A program made the translations under genes and the position numbers. 64,000 bases of DNA from Streptomyces sp. P3 (GTDB lineage Bacteria; Actinomycetota; Actinomycetes; Streptomycetales; Streptomycetaceae). Of this stretch, positions 27,764 through 38,114 are shown one piece after another (position 1 is the first letter of the stretch; every line of letters starts with the position of its first letter). The stretch spans positions 7,147,501 through 7,211,500 of the forward strand of contig JAFEKX020000001.1 in assembly GCA_016893485.2 (NCBI GenBank). The letters run 5' to 3'. Under the pieces are notes generated by a model. The model saw only the letters and a program-made list of their open reading frames with translations. It did no database searches and was not told where the DNA came from.

Positions 27764-30143
27764 GTGATCCAGGCCTTCGGACTGACCAGCAACGCCCGCA
27801 AGGAGCATCCGCCCGCCGTCGACGACGTCTCCTTCGAGGCACGTGCGGGCCGTGTCACCGCACTCCTCGGAGCACCGGGCGCGGGCAAGACGGCCGCGCT
27901 CAGGCTCATGCTCGAACTCCAACAGGGACGTGGAATCACCTACTTCAGGGGCCGCCCCCTGCACCGCATCGCCCACCCGTCACGCGAGGTCGGCGTCCTC
28001 CTGGGCGATGTGCCGGGTCATCCGGCCCGATCGGTGCGCGGCCATCTCCGGATGCTGTGTGCGGCGGCGGGCGTTCCGGCCCGGCGTGCCGACGAAGTCC
28101 TCGAAGTGGTCGGCCTCGTCAGCCTGCGCGACGAACGCCTCGGCAGCCTCGCGCGCGGCATGGACCGCCGCCTCGGTCTCGCCTGCGCCCTGCTGTCCGA
28201 CCCGCACACACTCGTGCTGGACCAACCCGCGGACGAACTCTCCGCGCGCGAAAGCCGTTGGCTGTACGGCATGCTGCGCGCACACGCGGCCCAGGGCGGC
28301 ACGGTCCTGTTCACCACCGCCGAGCCCCAAGGAGGCCGCCCGCTGCGCCGACCGGGTCGTCACCCTGGAGCAGGGCAGACTCGTCGCCGACCAGGACGCC
28401 GGAGACTTCGCCCGCACCCGGCTGCGCCCCCGCGTCGCCGTCCGCAGCCCGCACGCCGCCCGCCTCGCCGCCCTCCTCACCAAGGAGGCCCGCACCGCAC
28501 ACCGCTCCGTCGAGGTCGTCCGGGAGGACGGCAACCGCCTCTCCGTGTACGGCAGTACGTGCGCCGACGTGGGCGAGACGGCGTTCCGGCACGACATCCT
28601 CGTACACCAACTCGCGGACGAGATCGGGGACATGGGGCCGGGCGCGGGCGCACTCCGCCGAGAGGGGCCCGAATCCGTCGAGGACCCGCGAGTCCCGGTG
28701 ACCCCGTCGACGACCGAGATCCCAACGGCCCGCACCAATGCACCGCGTGCCGAGTCGCCAGCGCCGCGCATCGACACACCGCTTGCCGAGTCGCCAGCGC
28801 CGCGCACCGACACACCGCCTGCCGAGCCACCAGCACCCCGCACGGACGCGTCGCTTGCTCAGCCCCAGCGCCACGCGTGGACGTGCCGCGAGCCGAGCCG
28901 CCAACGCCACGCGCGGACGTACCGCTTCCCGAGCCGCTGACGCGCCTAACCGATGCAACGCCCACCGAGATGCCAACCCCCGCGCAGACAAGCCCCTTGC
29001 TGAGCTGCCCGCGGGGCCGGCCGATGCGCCGCCCACCGACATGCGGTCTGCCGAGGGCCCACAACCGCACGCCGATGCCTCCCAGGAGCCTCACGCCGCC
29101 GCGCCGCTCACCACCACGACGCCCACCGCCGAGCCGCCCGTCGCCGAAGAACCGCAACCCGTAACCGAGCCCCACCCGCCGTACGAACCCCACCCGCCGC
29201 ACGAGGCCCACGCACCCGCCGCGAGCCCCCGACCGCAAACTCCCGGCTGGTCGCCCTCATCGACCCCGAGGAGTCGGCCGGTACCCGCCTCGGCGCGCGT
29301 GTCGCACGCCCCGCCCAAGCCCTCACCCTGGACGCCCTGCCCCCGCTCCCGCCCCCATCTCCGTCCGCTCCGCCCCCAGCCCGCTGCGCCCGCTCCGCTA
29401 CGAGCTGCGCCGCGCCGCCGGTATCGGTACCGGATTCCTGACCGGGGCCGCCGTGCTCGTCGTGTCCGTGCTCACCGCGCTGTTCCTGGCGCGCATCGGG
29501 CACACCCCGCAGCCGCGTCTGCTGGCCGCGTGGCCGCGGGAGTTGCCCCTGCCGCCCGCGGCGCTCGGGGCGGGACTGCTCGGGGCGCTCGCCTTCGGTG
29601 ACGAGTTCCGTCACCCCGCCCTGGCGGCGGATCGCGGCACCGTGCCCCGCCGGATGGGACTGCTCGTCGCGAAGCTCCTCGTCTCCGCGGCCCACCGCGC
29701 TGCTGCTGGCCTTCCTCACGGTGGGCTGCGACGCCGAAGCGCTCTACCTCGTCTACGGACGGGAGCTCGCGCAAGTTCCCGCCGACTGGCTTTCGATGAG
29801 CGCGAGTTGGATCGGCCTGGTCGTCGGCTGCGCCTGGGCCGGTGTACTGGCCGCCGGGATCTTCCGGTCCACCACGGCCGGCCTCGCCGCGGTGGTCGCC
29901 GTACCGATTCTCGTCGTACCCCTCGTACACAAGGCGTTGGAGGGACCGGCCGTTCGGACCGCGGAAGGTTTCCCGCTGCGGATGCGGAAGGTGTTCCTGC
30001 TGCAGTGGCCCTTCGGGGGCGAGCGCTATCTGTCCGCGGCGGCGCGTGTGATCGCCCAACCCGTGGGCGGGGCACTGACGTTGTCGCTGACCGCACTGCT
30101 CTGTGCGTATCTGCTCACGACCCTGCGGAGCAGGGTCCGATGA
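27764..30143 (+). CDS. One-piece ABC transporter: degenerate ATPase, repeat linker, six TM segments (frameshifted)
   Basis: GTG start giving VIQAFGLTSNARKE. The ATPase domain (residues 1-230) has Walker A GAPGAGKTAALRLML, the signature-like SLARGMDRRLGLA and Walker B TLVLDQPADELSARE, where the catalytic Glu is Gln. The switch region FTTAEPKEAAR lacks the usual His. A Pro-rich linker with 36-bp repeats follows, then a membrane domain of about six helices (TGFLTGAAVLVVSVLTALFL, LGAGLLGALAFG, LLVAKLLVSAATALLLAFL, IGLVVGCAWAGVLAAGIF, GLAAVVAVPILVVPLV, LTLSLTALLCAYLLTTL). An extra C near 28330, one base lost near 28870 and more breaks to 29700 split it; about 793 residues. It precedes whiH by 162 bases. 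Substrate unknown. Confidence 0.8.
28749..28963 (+). repeat. 36-bp tandem repeat in the ABC linker
   Basis: Six copies of a 36-base unit encode 12-residue AESPAPRTDTPL-like repeats, at 28749, 28785, 28821, 28857, 28892 and 28928. The fourth copy is 35 bases, and the reading frame changes exactly there. The last copy is degenerate. Confidence 0.85.
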
Positions 30144-30270
30144 CGACCGTCCGCGTCCTTAGGGGCCCGCTCTGCGCACAACTCCCCGAAGAAAGCACAT
30201 TTCTTTCCGATAAGGCGTCAATTGCGACGGGGTGAGCGATCACCCTTTCGTGTGCTTTTCACCAAAGACC

Positions 30271-30298
30271 TCAAGGGAGTTGGAGCCAACGCCGACAA
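30271..30298 (+). promoter_or_regulatory. Sigma-WhiG-dependent promoter of whiH
   Basis: TCAA at 30271-30274, exactly 16 bases, then GCCGACAA at 30291-30298. The sigma-WhiG consensus is TAAA-N16-GCCGATAA, so each element has one mismatch and the spacing is perfect. whiH is a known WhiG target in S. coelicolor. Confidence 0.85.
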
Positions 30299-30305
30299 AT
30301 GATCC

Positions 30306-31193
30306 GTGAGTACCCTTGCGCACACCATGATGACCGCCGCCCGCTCCGCAGACTCCGGCCTCGCCGGCCCGGGCGAACTCGACCGCTACCCCTATGCCGA
30401 GGCGCCCGTCACCGAGCGCCTCGGAGCCCCTTCCTGGGACGGTTCCGACCCCGAACTGGGCCGCGTGGGCCGGCGTGCCGCGGGCAGCCGCGGACGCGGG
30501 CTGCACGGCCAACTCGTCCAGCAGCTGGGTCAGATGATCGTCTCCGGGGACCTGGGCGCCGACCGCCCGCTGGTGCCCGAGGAGATCGGCCAGCGTTTCG
30601 AGGTCTCCCGCACCGTCGTCCGCGAATCGCTCCGCGTCCTGGAGGCCAAGGGCCTGGTGAGCGCCCGCCCGAACGTCGGCACGCGCGTGCGCCCCGTCAG
30701 CGACTGGAACCTCCTCGACCCGGACATCATCGAATGGCGCGCCTTCGGCCCGCAGCGCGACAACCAGCGCCGCGAGCTGAGCGAGCTGCGCTGGACGATC
30801 GAGCCGCTCGCCGCGCGCCTCGCCGCCGGACACGGGCGCGAGGACATCCAGCAGCGCCTCTCCGACATGGTCGAGATCATGAGCCACGCCCTGGGGCAGG
30901 GCGACGCGCTGACGTTCTCCCGCGCGGACGCCGAGTTCCACTCGCTGCTCATCCAGGTCGCGGGCAACCGGATGCTGGAGCACCTTTCCGGGATCGTCTC
31001 CTCGGCCCTCCAGGTCTCCGGCGGCCCGGTCACCGGTTGTGACCGCCCTACCGACGCTTCCCTGGGGCACCACGCCCGGATCGTCGACGCCCTCGCCGCC
31101 GGTGACGGCGCGGCGGCCGAGGCGGCCATGCGGCAGCTGCTGATCGTGCACCCCGAGGTGGAGCGCGTGGTGCCCGCCCCGCGCGAACACTGA
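30306..31193 (+). CDS. whiH: Sporulation regulator WhiH (GntR/FadR family)
   Basis: Intact, 295 residues, the same as the S. coelicolor protein (known). The winged helix spans GLHGQLVQQLGQMIVSGDLG, EEIGQRFEVSRTVVRESLRV and KGLVSARPNVGTRV at about residues 65-135. The C-terminal FadR-type ligand domain includes WRAFGPQRDNQRRELSELRW and FSRADAEFHSLLIQVAGNRM with FCD metal-type residues. It controls septation in sporogenic aerial hyphae. The GTG start lies seven bases after the WhiG -10 element, with no Shine-Dalgarno. hrdB follows after a strong terminator. Confidence 0.96.
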   Translation: MSTLAHTMMTAARSADSGLAGPGELDRYPYAEAPVTERLGAPSWDGSDPELGRVGRRAAGSRGRGLHGQLVQQLGQMIVSGDLGADRPLVPEEIGQRFEVSRTVVRESLRVLEAKGLVSARPNVGTRVRPVSDWNLLDPDIIEWRAFGPQRDNQRRELSELRWTIEPLAARLAAGHGREDIQQRLSDMVEIMSHALGQGDALTFSRADAEFHSLLIQVAGNRMLEHLSGIVSSALQVSGGPVTGCDRPTDASLGHHARIVDALAAGDGAAAEAAMRQLLIVHPEVERVVPAPREH

Positions 31194-31266
31194 CGCGTGC
31201 CGGGTGGTCGGCGCGGCCGAGGTGTGCCGCGCTCTCGTGGCGTCGCCCCGCCGGGGTGCCCGTCTC

Positions 31267-31313
31267 CCGCCGGACCCCGCAGGATCCTCCAGGGAACCGG
31301 CGGGGTCCGGCGG
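31267..31313 (+). terminator. Terminator of whiH
   Basis: CCGCCGGACCCCGC at 31267-31280 pairs perfectly with GCGGGGTCCGGCGG at 31300-31313 across a 19-base loop, 73 bases after the whiH stop. Confidence 0.85.
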
Positions 31314-31626
31314 TGCGACGGGGTGTCGGATCTCTCTGAGGGGCGCTTGTCAGGGCCACGAGTGACCTCCTCTGCCCGTGTCTGACCGTTTTTGCGCGCT
31401 TACGGGGTGTGACTCGGGCCACGCAGATTGGGCGTAACGCTCGCGGGAACTGCGCGATGACCTAAGAGGTGACAGCCGCGGAAGGGAATACGGACGCCGT
31501 TCAAGGCGCTGTGTTTCTTCCCGGCCCCAGCCCGCGCCGTCGGCCCATCCCCAGTCGGCGGTCGTCGGCTCCTGTCCGTACCGGACGGGGCCGGAAGCCG
31601 TTTTCCATCGTTCCGAGAGGTTGTTC
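31314..31626 (+). other. hrdB leader and promoter region
   Basis: About 310 bases between the whiH terminator and hrdB. It must hold the hrdB promoters. A GGGAAT at 31484 resembles a sigma-R -35 element, but no GTT follows at the right distance, so I assign no promoter. No gene is seen. Confidence 0.4.
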
Positions 31627-33163
31627 GTGTCGGCCAGCACATCCCGTACGCTCCCGCCGGAGATCGCCGAGTCCGTCTCTGTCATGGCGCTCATCGAGCG
31701 GGGAAAGGCTGAGGGGCAGATCGCCGGCGATGACGTGCGTCGGGCCTTCGAAGCTGACCAGATTCCGGCCACTCAGTGGAAGAACGTACTGCGCAGCCTC
31801 AACCAGATCCTCGAGGAAGAGGGTGTGACGCTGATGGTCAGTGCCGCGGAGCCCAAGCGCACCCGAAAGAGCGTCGCAGCGAAGAGTCCGGCCAAGCGCA
31901 CCGCCACCAAGACGGTCGCCGCGAAGACGGTGACCGCCAAGAAGGCCACCGCCACCGCCACTCCGGCCGCACCCGTCGCCGACGCTCCCGCCGAGGACGA
32001 CGCCCAGAAGGCCGCCGCCAAGAAGACGGCGCCCGCCAAGAAGGCGGTCGCCAAGAAGGTCGCCGCCAAGAAGACGACGGCGGCTGCCAAGAAGACCAGC
32101 GCCAAGAAGGACGACGTCGAGCTGATCGACGAAGAGGCCACCGAGGAGACCCCCGGCAAGACCGGGGACGAGCCCGAGGGCGCCGAGAGCGCCGGGTTCG
32201 TGCTCTCCGACGAGGACGAGGACGACGCGCCCGCGCAGCAGGTCGCAGCCGCCGGTGCCACCGCCGACCCCGTCAAGGACTACCTCAAGCAGATCGGCAA
32301 GGTCCCCTCCTCAACGCCGAGCAGGAGGTCGAACTCGCCAAGCGCATCGAGGCCGGTCTGTTCGCCGAGGACAAGCTGGCCAACGCCGACAAGCTCGCCC
32401 CCAAGCTCAAGCGCGAGCTGGAGATCATCGCCGAGGACGGCCGCCGCGCCAAGAACCACCTCCTGGAGGCCAACCTCCGTCTGGTGGTCTCCCTGGCCAA
32501 GCGCTACACCGGCCGCGGCATGCTCTTCCTGGACCTCATCCAGGAGGGCAACCTCGGTCTGATCCGCGCGGTCGAGAAATTCGACTACACCAAGGGCTAC
32601 AAGTTCTCCACGTACGCCACCTGGTGGATCCGTCAGGCGATCACCCGCGCGATGGCCGACCAAGCCCGCACCATCCGTATCCCGGTGCACATGGTCGAGG
32701 TCATCAACAAGCTCGCGCGCGTGCAGCGTCAGATGCTCCAGGACCTGGGCCGCGAGCCCACCCCGGAGGAGCTGGCCAAGGAACTCGACATGACCCCGGA
32801 GAAGGTCATCGAGGTCCAGAAGTACGGCCGCGAGCCGATCTCCCTGCACACCCCCTGGGCGAGGACGGCGACAGCGAGTTCGGTGACCTCATCGAGGACT
32901 CCGAGGCCGTCGTCCCGGCCGACGCGGTCAGCTTCACCCTCCTCCAGGAGCAGCTGCATTCCGTCCTGGACACCCTGTCCGAGCGCGAGGCCGGTGTGGT
33001 CTCGATGCGCTTCGGCCTCACCGACGGTCAGCCGAAGACCCTCGACGAGATCGGCAAGGTGTACGGGGTCACCCGTGAGCGCATCCGCCAGATCGAGTCC
33101 AAGACCATGTCGAAGCTGCGCCACCCGTCGCGTTCGCAGGTACTGCGCGACTACCTCGACTAG
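31627..33163 (+). CDS. hrdB: Principal sigma factor HrdB (sigma-70)
   Basis: Essential vegetative sigma factor. The N-terminal region 1.1 begins SASTSRTLPPEIAESVSVMA, followed by a Lys/Ala-rich stretch and an acidic stretch (residues 75-200). Conserved regions 1.2-2.4 include DPVKDYLKQIGKVPLLNAEQ, FLDLIQEGNLGLIRAVEKFD and YKFSTYATWWIRQAITRAMA. Region 4.2 is VYGVTRERIRQIESKTMSKL. GTG at 31627 matches the known start. One C is lost near 32309 and one near 32858; repair gives 512 residues. The gene cannot be a pseudogene, so these are sequence errors. Confidence 0.98.
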
Positions 33164-33183
33164 GTCGTAGTCGTACGACACGG

Positions 33184-33213
33184 AAGGCCCAGCCCCCTCG
33201 GGAGCCGGGCCTT
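33184..33213 (+). terminator. Terminator of hrdB
   Basis: AAGGCCC at 33184-33190 pairs with GGGCCTT at 33207-33213, with further inner GC pairs, 20 bases after the hrdB stop. Confidence 0.75.
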
Positions 33214-33293
33214 CGTGCTGGCGCGCGGGTGCGGGGTGCGGGGTGCTGGATCACTGTGGGTCTCCCATGACCATCCCAGAGTGAGGAACGTGC

Positions 33294-34158
33294 ATGCGTG
33301 GTCCCCTTGCCCGGGCGCTGACCCGGCCGCTGGTCCTGGCGGCTGCCGCGTCCGCCATACCGCTGGTCTCCGCCGTCCCCGCGGCCGCGGACAGCATCGT
33401 CGTCGGCGGGTTCCCGGTCGACGTCTCCGTGAGCCCGTGGACTGTGGCGCTGTCCAGCCGTGACCGGTTCGGGGGTACCCGGGCAGGACAGTTCTGCGGC
33501 GCCGTCGCCGTCGACCGGAGCACCGTGCTGACCGCGGCCCACTGCATGGCCGACGACGTCCTGGGGGCGCCGCCGCACCGGGCGACCGACCTCAAGGCCA
33601 TCACGGGCCGCACGGACCTGCTCTCGGACCGGGGCCGCGAGATCGCCGTACGCACTGTGTGGGTCAATCCGGCCTACGACCCCGCCACCAACGCCGGTGA
33701 CTTCGCCGTGCTCACCCTCGCCGAGCCGCTGTCCCAGAGCTCGGTGATCAAGATGGCCGCGACGGGTGACCCGGCCTACGCGCCGGGCATGGCCGCCACG
33801 GTCTACGGCTGGGGCGATCTGACGGGCGGCGGCGACTACGCGGGCAGTCTGCACGCCGCGAGCGTGCACGTGCTGCCCGACGCGCGCTGCGAGGAGGCCT
33901 ATCCGGCCGGTTCCGACGGCACCTACCTCCCCGAGTCGATGCTCTGCGCCGGAGAGGTCCAGGGGGTCGGGACGCCTGCCAGGGGACAGCGGGGGACCGC
34001 TGGTCGCCCAGGGACGGCTGATCGGGCTCGTGTCCTGGGGCAGCGGGTGCGGGCGGGCCGGGAGCCCTGGCGTCTACACGAGGGTGTCCGACGTCCTGCG
34101 GACCCTCGCGGCCGCCGAGGGTCCGCAGGGCCGCACAAGGGCGCCTGACGGCGTCTGA
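33294..34158 (+). CDS. Secreted trypsin-like serine protease (S1 family)
   Basis: Signal peptide of about 32 residues (basic start, LVLAAAASAIPLVSAVPAAA core, cleavage after AAA), then IVVGG as the trypsin-like activation site. The catalytic triad is His in LTAAHCM, Asp in NAGDFAVLTL and Ser in CQGDSGGPLV. Disulphide Cys pairs are FCG-AAHC and CAGE-CQGD. The motif VSWGSGCGR forms the substrate pocket wall. One G is lost near 33967 and another near 33987, just before the active Ser; repair gives 288 residues and a stop at 34156. Extracellular proteolysis is expected; the native target is unknown. Confidence 0.93.
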
Positions 34159-34196
34159 GAGGCATCTGCGGGTCGAGCGACACCCGCGGGTACGAA

Positions 34197-34241
34197 GACG
34201 GGCGGCCCCGCTCCTGTGGTTCAGGAGCGGGGCCGCCCGTC
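34197..34241. terminator. Very strong bidirectional terminator
   Basis: A perfect 20-base stem (arms 34197-34216 and 34222-34241) closes a TGGTT loop between the convergent protease gene and the small zinc protein gene. Confidence 0.95.
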
Positions 34242-34282
34242 GCCGGCCTGGGCCGGTGCTGGCTCGTCGTGGACGCGATGTG

Positions 34283-34516
34283 TCAGCGGTCTTCTTCAGG
34301 AGCGCTTGCAGCAGGAGCGGAGGTCAGCCGCTCCGACTCGTCCTGTATCTCAGCGGCGATCTTCTTGAGTTCCGGCTCGAACTTGCGGCCGTGGTGGGCG
34401 CAGAAGAGCAGTTCTCCGCCGCTCAGCAGGACGACGCGCAGGTATGCCTGGGCGCCGCAGCGGTCGCAGCGATCGGCGGCCGTCAGTGGGCTCGCGGGGG
34501 TCAGAACAGTAGTCAC
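34283..34516 (-). CDS. Small conserved actinobacterial protein (DUF7455-like, putative zinc binding)
   Basis: 77 residues, intact. Contains CDRCGAQAYLRVVL, then LLFCAHHGRKFEPELKK. The C-x2-C and C-x-H-H spacing suggests a one-zinc knuckle. Typical of a small protein widely conserved in streptomycetes and placed next to hrdB or parE; function unknown. The ATG follows a GAGGCGAC-type purine stretch. Confidence 0.8.
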   Translation of the reverse strand: MTTVLTPASPLTAADRCDRCGAQAYLRVVLLSGGELLFCAHHGRKFEPELKKIAAEIQDESERLTSAPAASAPEEDR

Positions 34517-34958
34517 GTCGCCTCTTCTCTAGCTCGACGAGCTGTCGTACCAGGGTCAACATCCAACCAGCCCGAAAACGTTCCCGCTCGTGGCTTTTCC
34601 TCGAAAAATTCTTCCGGGGCGGCTGTCTGCTGCCGGTTGGCGGCGAATGTGCCGTATTGCGTGTCTATGTGTCTGTACGGGTTCGCGCTGTCTGTCAGGG
34701 TCGGGTCCTCCCGGCTGGGTTGCCGGTTGTTCTTGAGGACGTGCCCGGAGCCTAAATGGTTCATGCCCCGAAGGGAACGTGATATGTACTTCACTCCATC
34801 GAGGGATCGAACAGGTATACGACCCTGGACTAGTGTGAGGAGGAGACGAGGGTGGCGTTACAACGGCTCTACCAGGCCTCGGTACCCTCTGAGCGGCAAC
34901 CGAAGCCGGGCCCTTACCCAAAAGGGCCTCATCTGAAATTCAGCGAGGAGCGAACCGC
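34517..34958. other. Divergent region upstream of parE
   Basis: About 440 bases with locally lower GC content, between the small zinc protein and parE. A minus-strand open frame of 93 codons (34513-34794) crosses it but lacks a ribosome site and homology I recognise. The parE ribosome site GAGGAG is at 34945-34950. Confidence 0.45.
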
Positions 34959-37075
34959 GTGACCGCCGAAACGTCCGTGCCGTCGACAGCGCTGCTGGCA
35001 GGAGCAGACCGGGACGGTTCCAACTACACCGCGCGGCACCTGCTCGTCCTCGAGGGGCTCGAGGCCGTACGCAAGCGCCCTGGGATGTACATCGGGTCCA
35101 CCGACAGTCGTGGCCTGATGCACTGTCTGTGGGAGATCATCGACAACTCCGTGGACGAGGCCCTCGGGGGCTACTGCGACCACATCGAGGTGATCCTGCA
35201 CGACGACGCCTCGGTGGAGGTCCGGGACAACGGCCGGGGCATCCCGGTCGACGTCGAGCCCAAGACCGGCCTCTCCGGTGTCGAGGTCGTCATGACCAAG
35301 CTGCACGCCGGCGGAAAGTTCGGCGGCGGCTCCTATGCCGCCTCCGGTGGACTGCACGGCGTGGGCGCCTCCGTGGTGAACGCCCTGTCCGCGCGGCTGG
35401 ACGTCGAGGTGGACCGCAGCGGCAACACCCACGCCATCAGCTTCCGGCGCGGGGTGCCGGGCTCCTTCGCGTCCGCCGGTCCCGATGCCGCGTTCGAGCC
35501 CGGTGGCCTGCGCAAGACCAAGCGGATCCCCAAGACCCGCACCGGCACGCGCGTGCGCTACTGGGCCGACCGCCAGATCTTCCTCAAGGACGCCAAGCTC
35601 TCTCTGGACAACCTGCACCAGCGGGCCCGGCAGACCGCGTTCCTGGTGCCCGGGCTGACCATCGTCGTCCGCGACGAGTACGGCCTCGGCGAGGGCGGCA
35701 GGGGGGAGGAGTCCTTCCGCTTCGACGGCGGCATCAGCGAGTTCTGTGAGTACCTGGCGAGCGACAAGCCCGTCTGTGACGTCCTGCGCCTGTCGGGCCA
35801 GGGCACCTTCAAGGAGACGGTGCCCGTCCTGGACGACCACGGCCAGATGACGCCCACCGAGGTCACCCGCGAACTCGGCGTCGACATCGCCATGCGCTGG
35901 GGACCGGCTACGACACGACGCTCAGGTCCTACGTCAACATCATCGCCACCCCCAAGGGCGGCACCCACGTCGCCGGCTTCGAGCAGGCCATCGTCAAGAC
36001 GATGAACGAGGTGGCGCGCGCCAAGAAGCTGCTGCGTGTCGCCGAGGACGACGTCGTCAAGGACGACGCCCTGGAGGGCCTCACTGCGGTCGTCACCGTC
36101 CGGCTCGCCGAACCACAGTTCGAGGGCCAGACCAAGGAGGTGCTCGGTACGTCGGCCGCCCGCCGCATCGTCGCCAACGTGGTCGCCAAGGAGCTCAAGG
36201 ACTTCCTGACCTCGACGAAGCGTGACGCGGCGGCCCAGGCCCGCGTGGTCATGGAGAAGGCCGTCGCCGCCGCACGGACGCGTATCGCGGCCCGACAGCA
36301 CAAGGACGCGCAGCGCCGGAAGACGGCCCTGGAGTCCTCCTCGCTGCCCGCCAAGCTCGCCGACTGCCGCAGCGACGACGTGGACCGCAGTGAGCTGTTC
36401 ATCGTCGAGGGAGACTCCGCGCTCGGTACGGGCCAAGCTCGCCCGGAACTCCGAGTTCCAGGCGCTGCTGCCGATCCGCGGCAAGATCCTCAACGTCCAG
36501 AAGTCGTCCGTCACCGACATGCTGAAGAACGTCGAGTGCGGGGCGATCATCCAGGTCATAGGAGCGGGCTCGGGCCGCACCTTCGACATCGACGCGGCCC
36601 GCTACGGCAAGATCATCATGATGACCGACGCCGATGTGGACGGCTCCCACATCCGCTGTCTGCTCCTGACCCTCTTCCAGCGCTACATGCGGCCCATGGT
36701 CGAGGCCGGCCGGGTGTTCGCCGCGGTGCCGCCGCTGCACCGCATCGAACTCGTCCAGCCCAAGAAGGGCCAGGACAAGTACATCTACACGTACTCGGAC
36801 CGTGAGCTGCGCGAGAAGATGCTGGAGCTCCAGAGGAAGGGCGTCCGGTACAAGGACTCCATCCAGCGTTACAAGGGTCTCGGCGAGATGGACGCCGACC
36901 AGCTGGCCGAGACGACGATGGACCCCGTCACCGCACCCTGCGCCGGATCAACCTCTCCGACCTGGAGGCGGCCGAGCAGGTCTTCGATCTGCTGATGGGC
37001 AACGACGTGGCACCGCGCAAGGAGTTCATCTCCAGCTCGGCCGCGACGCTGGACCGGTCGCGCATCGACGCCTGA
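34959..37075 (+). CDS. parE: DNA topoisomerase IV subunit B, ParE (second GyrB-type protein)
   Basis: ATPase subunit of the chromosome-decatenating type II topoisomerase; its partner ParC is encoded 18 kb away in this window. GHKL ATPase motifs are EIIDNSVDEALGG, VRDNGRGIPVDVEP and SGGLHGVGASVVNALS. The TOPRIM domain has VEGDSALG, LPIRGKILNVQ and MTDADVDGSHIR, and the C-terminal RYKGLGEMDADQLAETTMDP is present. GTG follows GAGGAG. One G is lost near 35903, one G gained near 36425 and one C lost near 36933; repair gives 705 residues. Confidence 0.96.
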
Positions 37076-37085
37076 CCATCCCGCC

Positions 37086-37145
37086 GGGTTCGGGTTCGGG
37101 TTCGGGTTCGGGTTCGGGTCCGGGTCCGGGTCCGGGTCCGGGTCA
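37086..37145 (+). repeat. Hexanucleotide repeat GGGTTC/GGGTCC
   Basis: Five GGGTTC units, four GGGTCC units and one GGGTCA in a row, ten bases after the parE stop. Ten evenly spaced GGG runs could form a G-quadruplex on the plus strand or the 3' end of the parE transcript. Confidence 0.95.
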
Positions 37146-37589
37146 GGTCCGACCCTAGTCCTGGTCCGGGTCCGACCCTGGGTTCGCATGCCCGGGCCCG
37201 GAGGCTTGGCCCCGAGCCGACGCGATCGCTCCGTTTTCCGACGACGCCCGTTGCGATCGCTCGGTTCCGCCCACCGACCTGGCGAGTCCGCCCGCCGACC
37301 TGGTGCGATCATCCCGCTCACGGCACGTGCCCGACACGATCGCCCGTCGCCGAGACGAGCCCGGCACCGTCGCGCTGTCCCCGACACTGACCCTGTGCCG
37401 TGGCCTCGCCCCTGAGCCGCACCCAGCCCCGCCCAGCCGTCGACTCCACCCGTGGGTGGAGGACGGACCGGTTCGGGAATCCACCCGCGATCCACCCTGG
37501 CGCCGATCTGCTGAGCTGCGGATTTCCGTAGCGTCGAAGGCGTCGGCAGCGCTCGCCGCCGGCATCCTCTTCCGCTCACGGAGGCTCTG
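37146..37589 (+). other. Intergenic region downstream of parE
   Basis: About 440 bases. The left part continues GGTCCGACCCT-like degenerate repeats; the rest is GC-rich sequence without a supported gene. It must contain the promoter of the membrane protein and two-component genes. Confidence 0.4.
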
Positions 37590-38114
37590 ATGTCCGGGCT
37601 CGTCAACGCGTTGGTGATCGTGGCCGTCGTCGCGGTGGTGATCGTGCGGCAGTTCCGCGCCCGCCAGATAGGCACCGACCGGCGCTGGTGGCTCCTGCCC
37701 GTGATCCTGGGCGTCGTGGCGCTGCGCGAGCCCGGTCTGCTCGACGCGCACCACCACACCGCGTCCGCCCTCCTGCTCGGCGTCGAGCTGGTCATCGGAC
37801 TGGCCACCGGAGCCGGCTGGGCCTGGACCACGCGCCTGTGGATGGAGTCCGACGGTTCCGTGTGGAGCAAGAGCACCAAGGCGAGCGGTGGCGTCTGGGT
37901 CGTCGGCATAGCCCTGCGCGTCGGCCTCATGGCTCTGGGCGCGGCCGTGGGTGTGCACCAGGACAGCTCGGCCCTGATGCTCGGTCTCGCGGCGACGCTG
38001 CTGGTCCGCTCCGGGGTCCTGACCTGGCGGGCCCAGTCCTTCACCGGGACGGCCGGATCCGCCCCGGCGTACGGTTTCGGCATGGCCCGGCCTGCCCGGA
38101 AGGAACGCGTGTGA
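37590..38114 (+). CDS. DUF1453-like integral membrane protein
   Basis: Intact, 174 residues with about five membrane segments: VNALVIVAVVAVVIVRQF, WWLLPVILGVVALRE, SALLLGVELVIGLATGAGWA, VWVVGIALRVGLMALGAAV and ALMLGLAATLLVRSGVLTW. It resembles the CcdC/DUF1453 group. It overlaps the following sensor kinase start by four bases (GTGA), so the two are translationally coupled; it may act with the kinase, but that is inference. Confidence 0.8.
   Translation: MSGLVNALVIVAVVAVVIVRQFRARQIGTDRRWWLLPVILGVVALREPGLLDAHHHTASALLLGVELVIGLATGAGWAWTTRLWMESDGSVWSKSTKASGGVWVVGIALRVGLMALGAAVGVHQDSSALMLGLAATLLVRSGVLTWRAQSFTGTAGSAPAYGFGMARPARKERV

Noticed and set aside
31484..31516. GGGAAT as a sigma-R promoter for hrdB
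   Set aside because: No GTT occurs 18-19 bases downstream, so the -10 element is missing as read; a base error could hide it.
34513..34794. Minus-strand 93-codon frame upstream of parE
   Set aside because: No ribosome site, no homology recognised, and it occupies the divergent promoter region.
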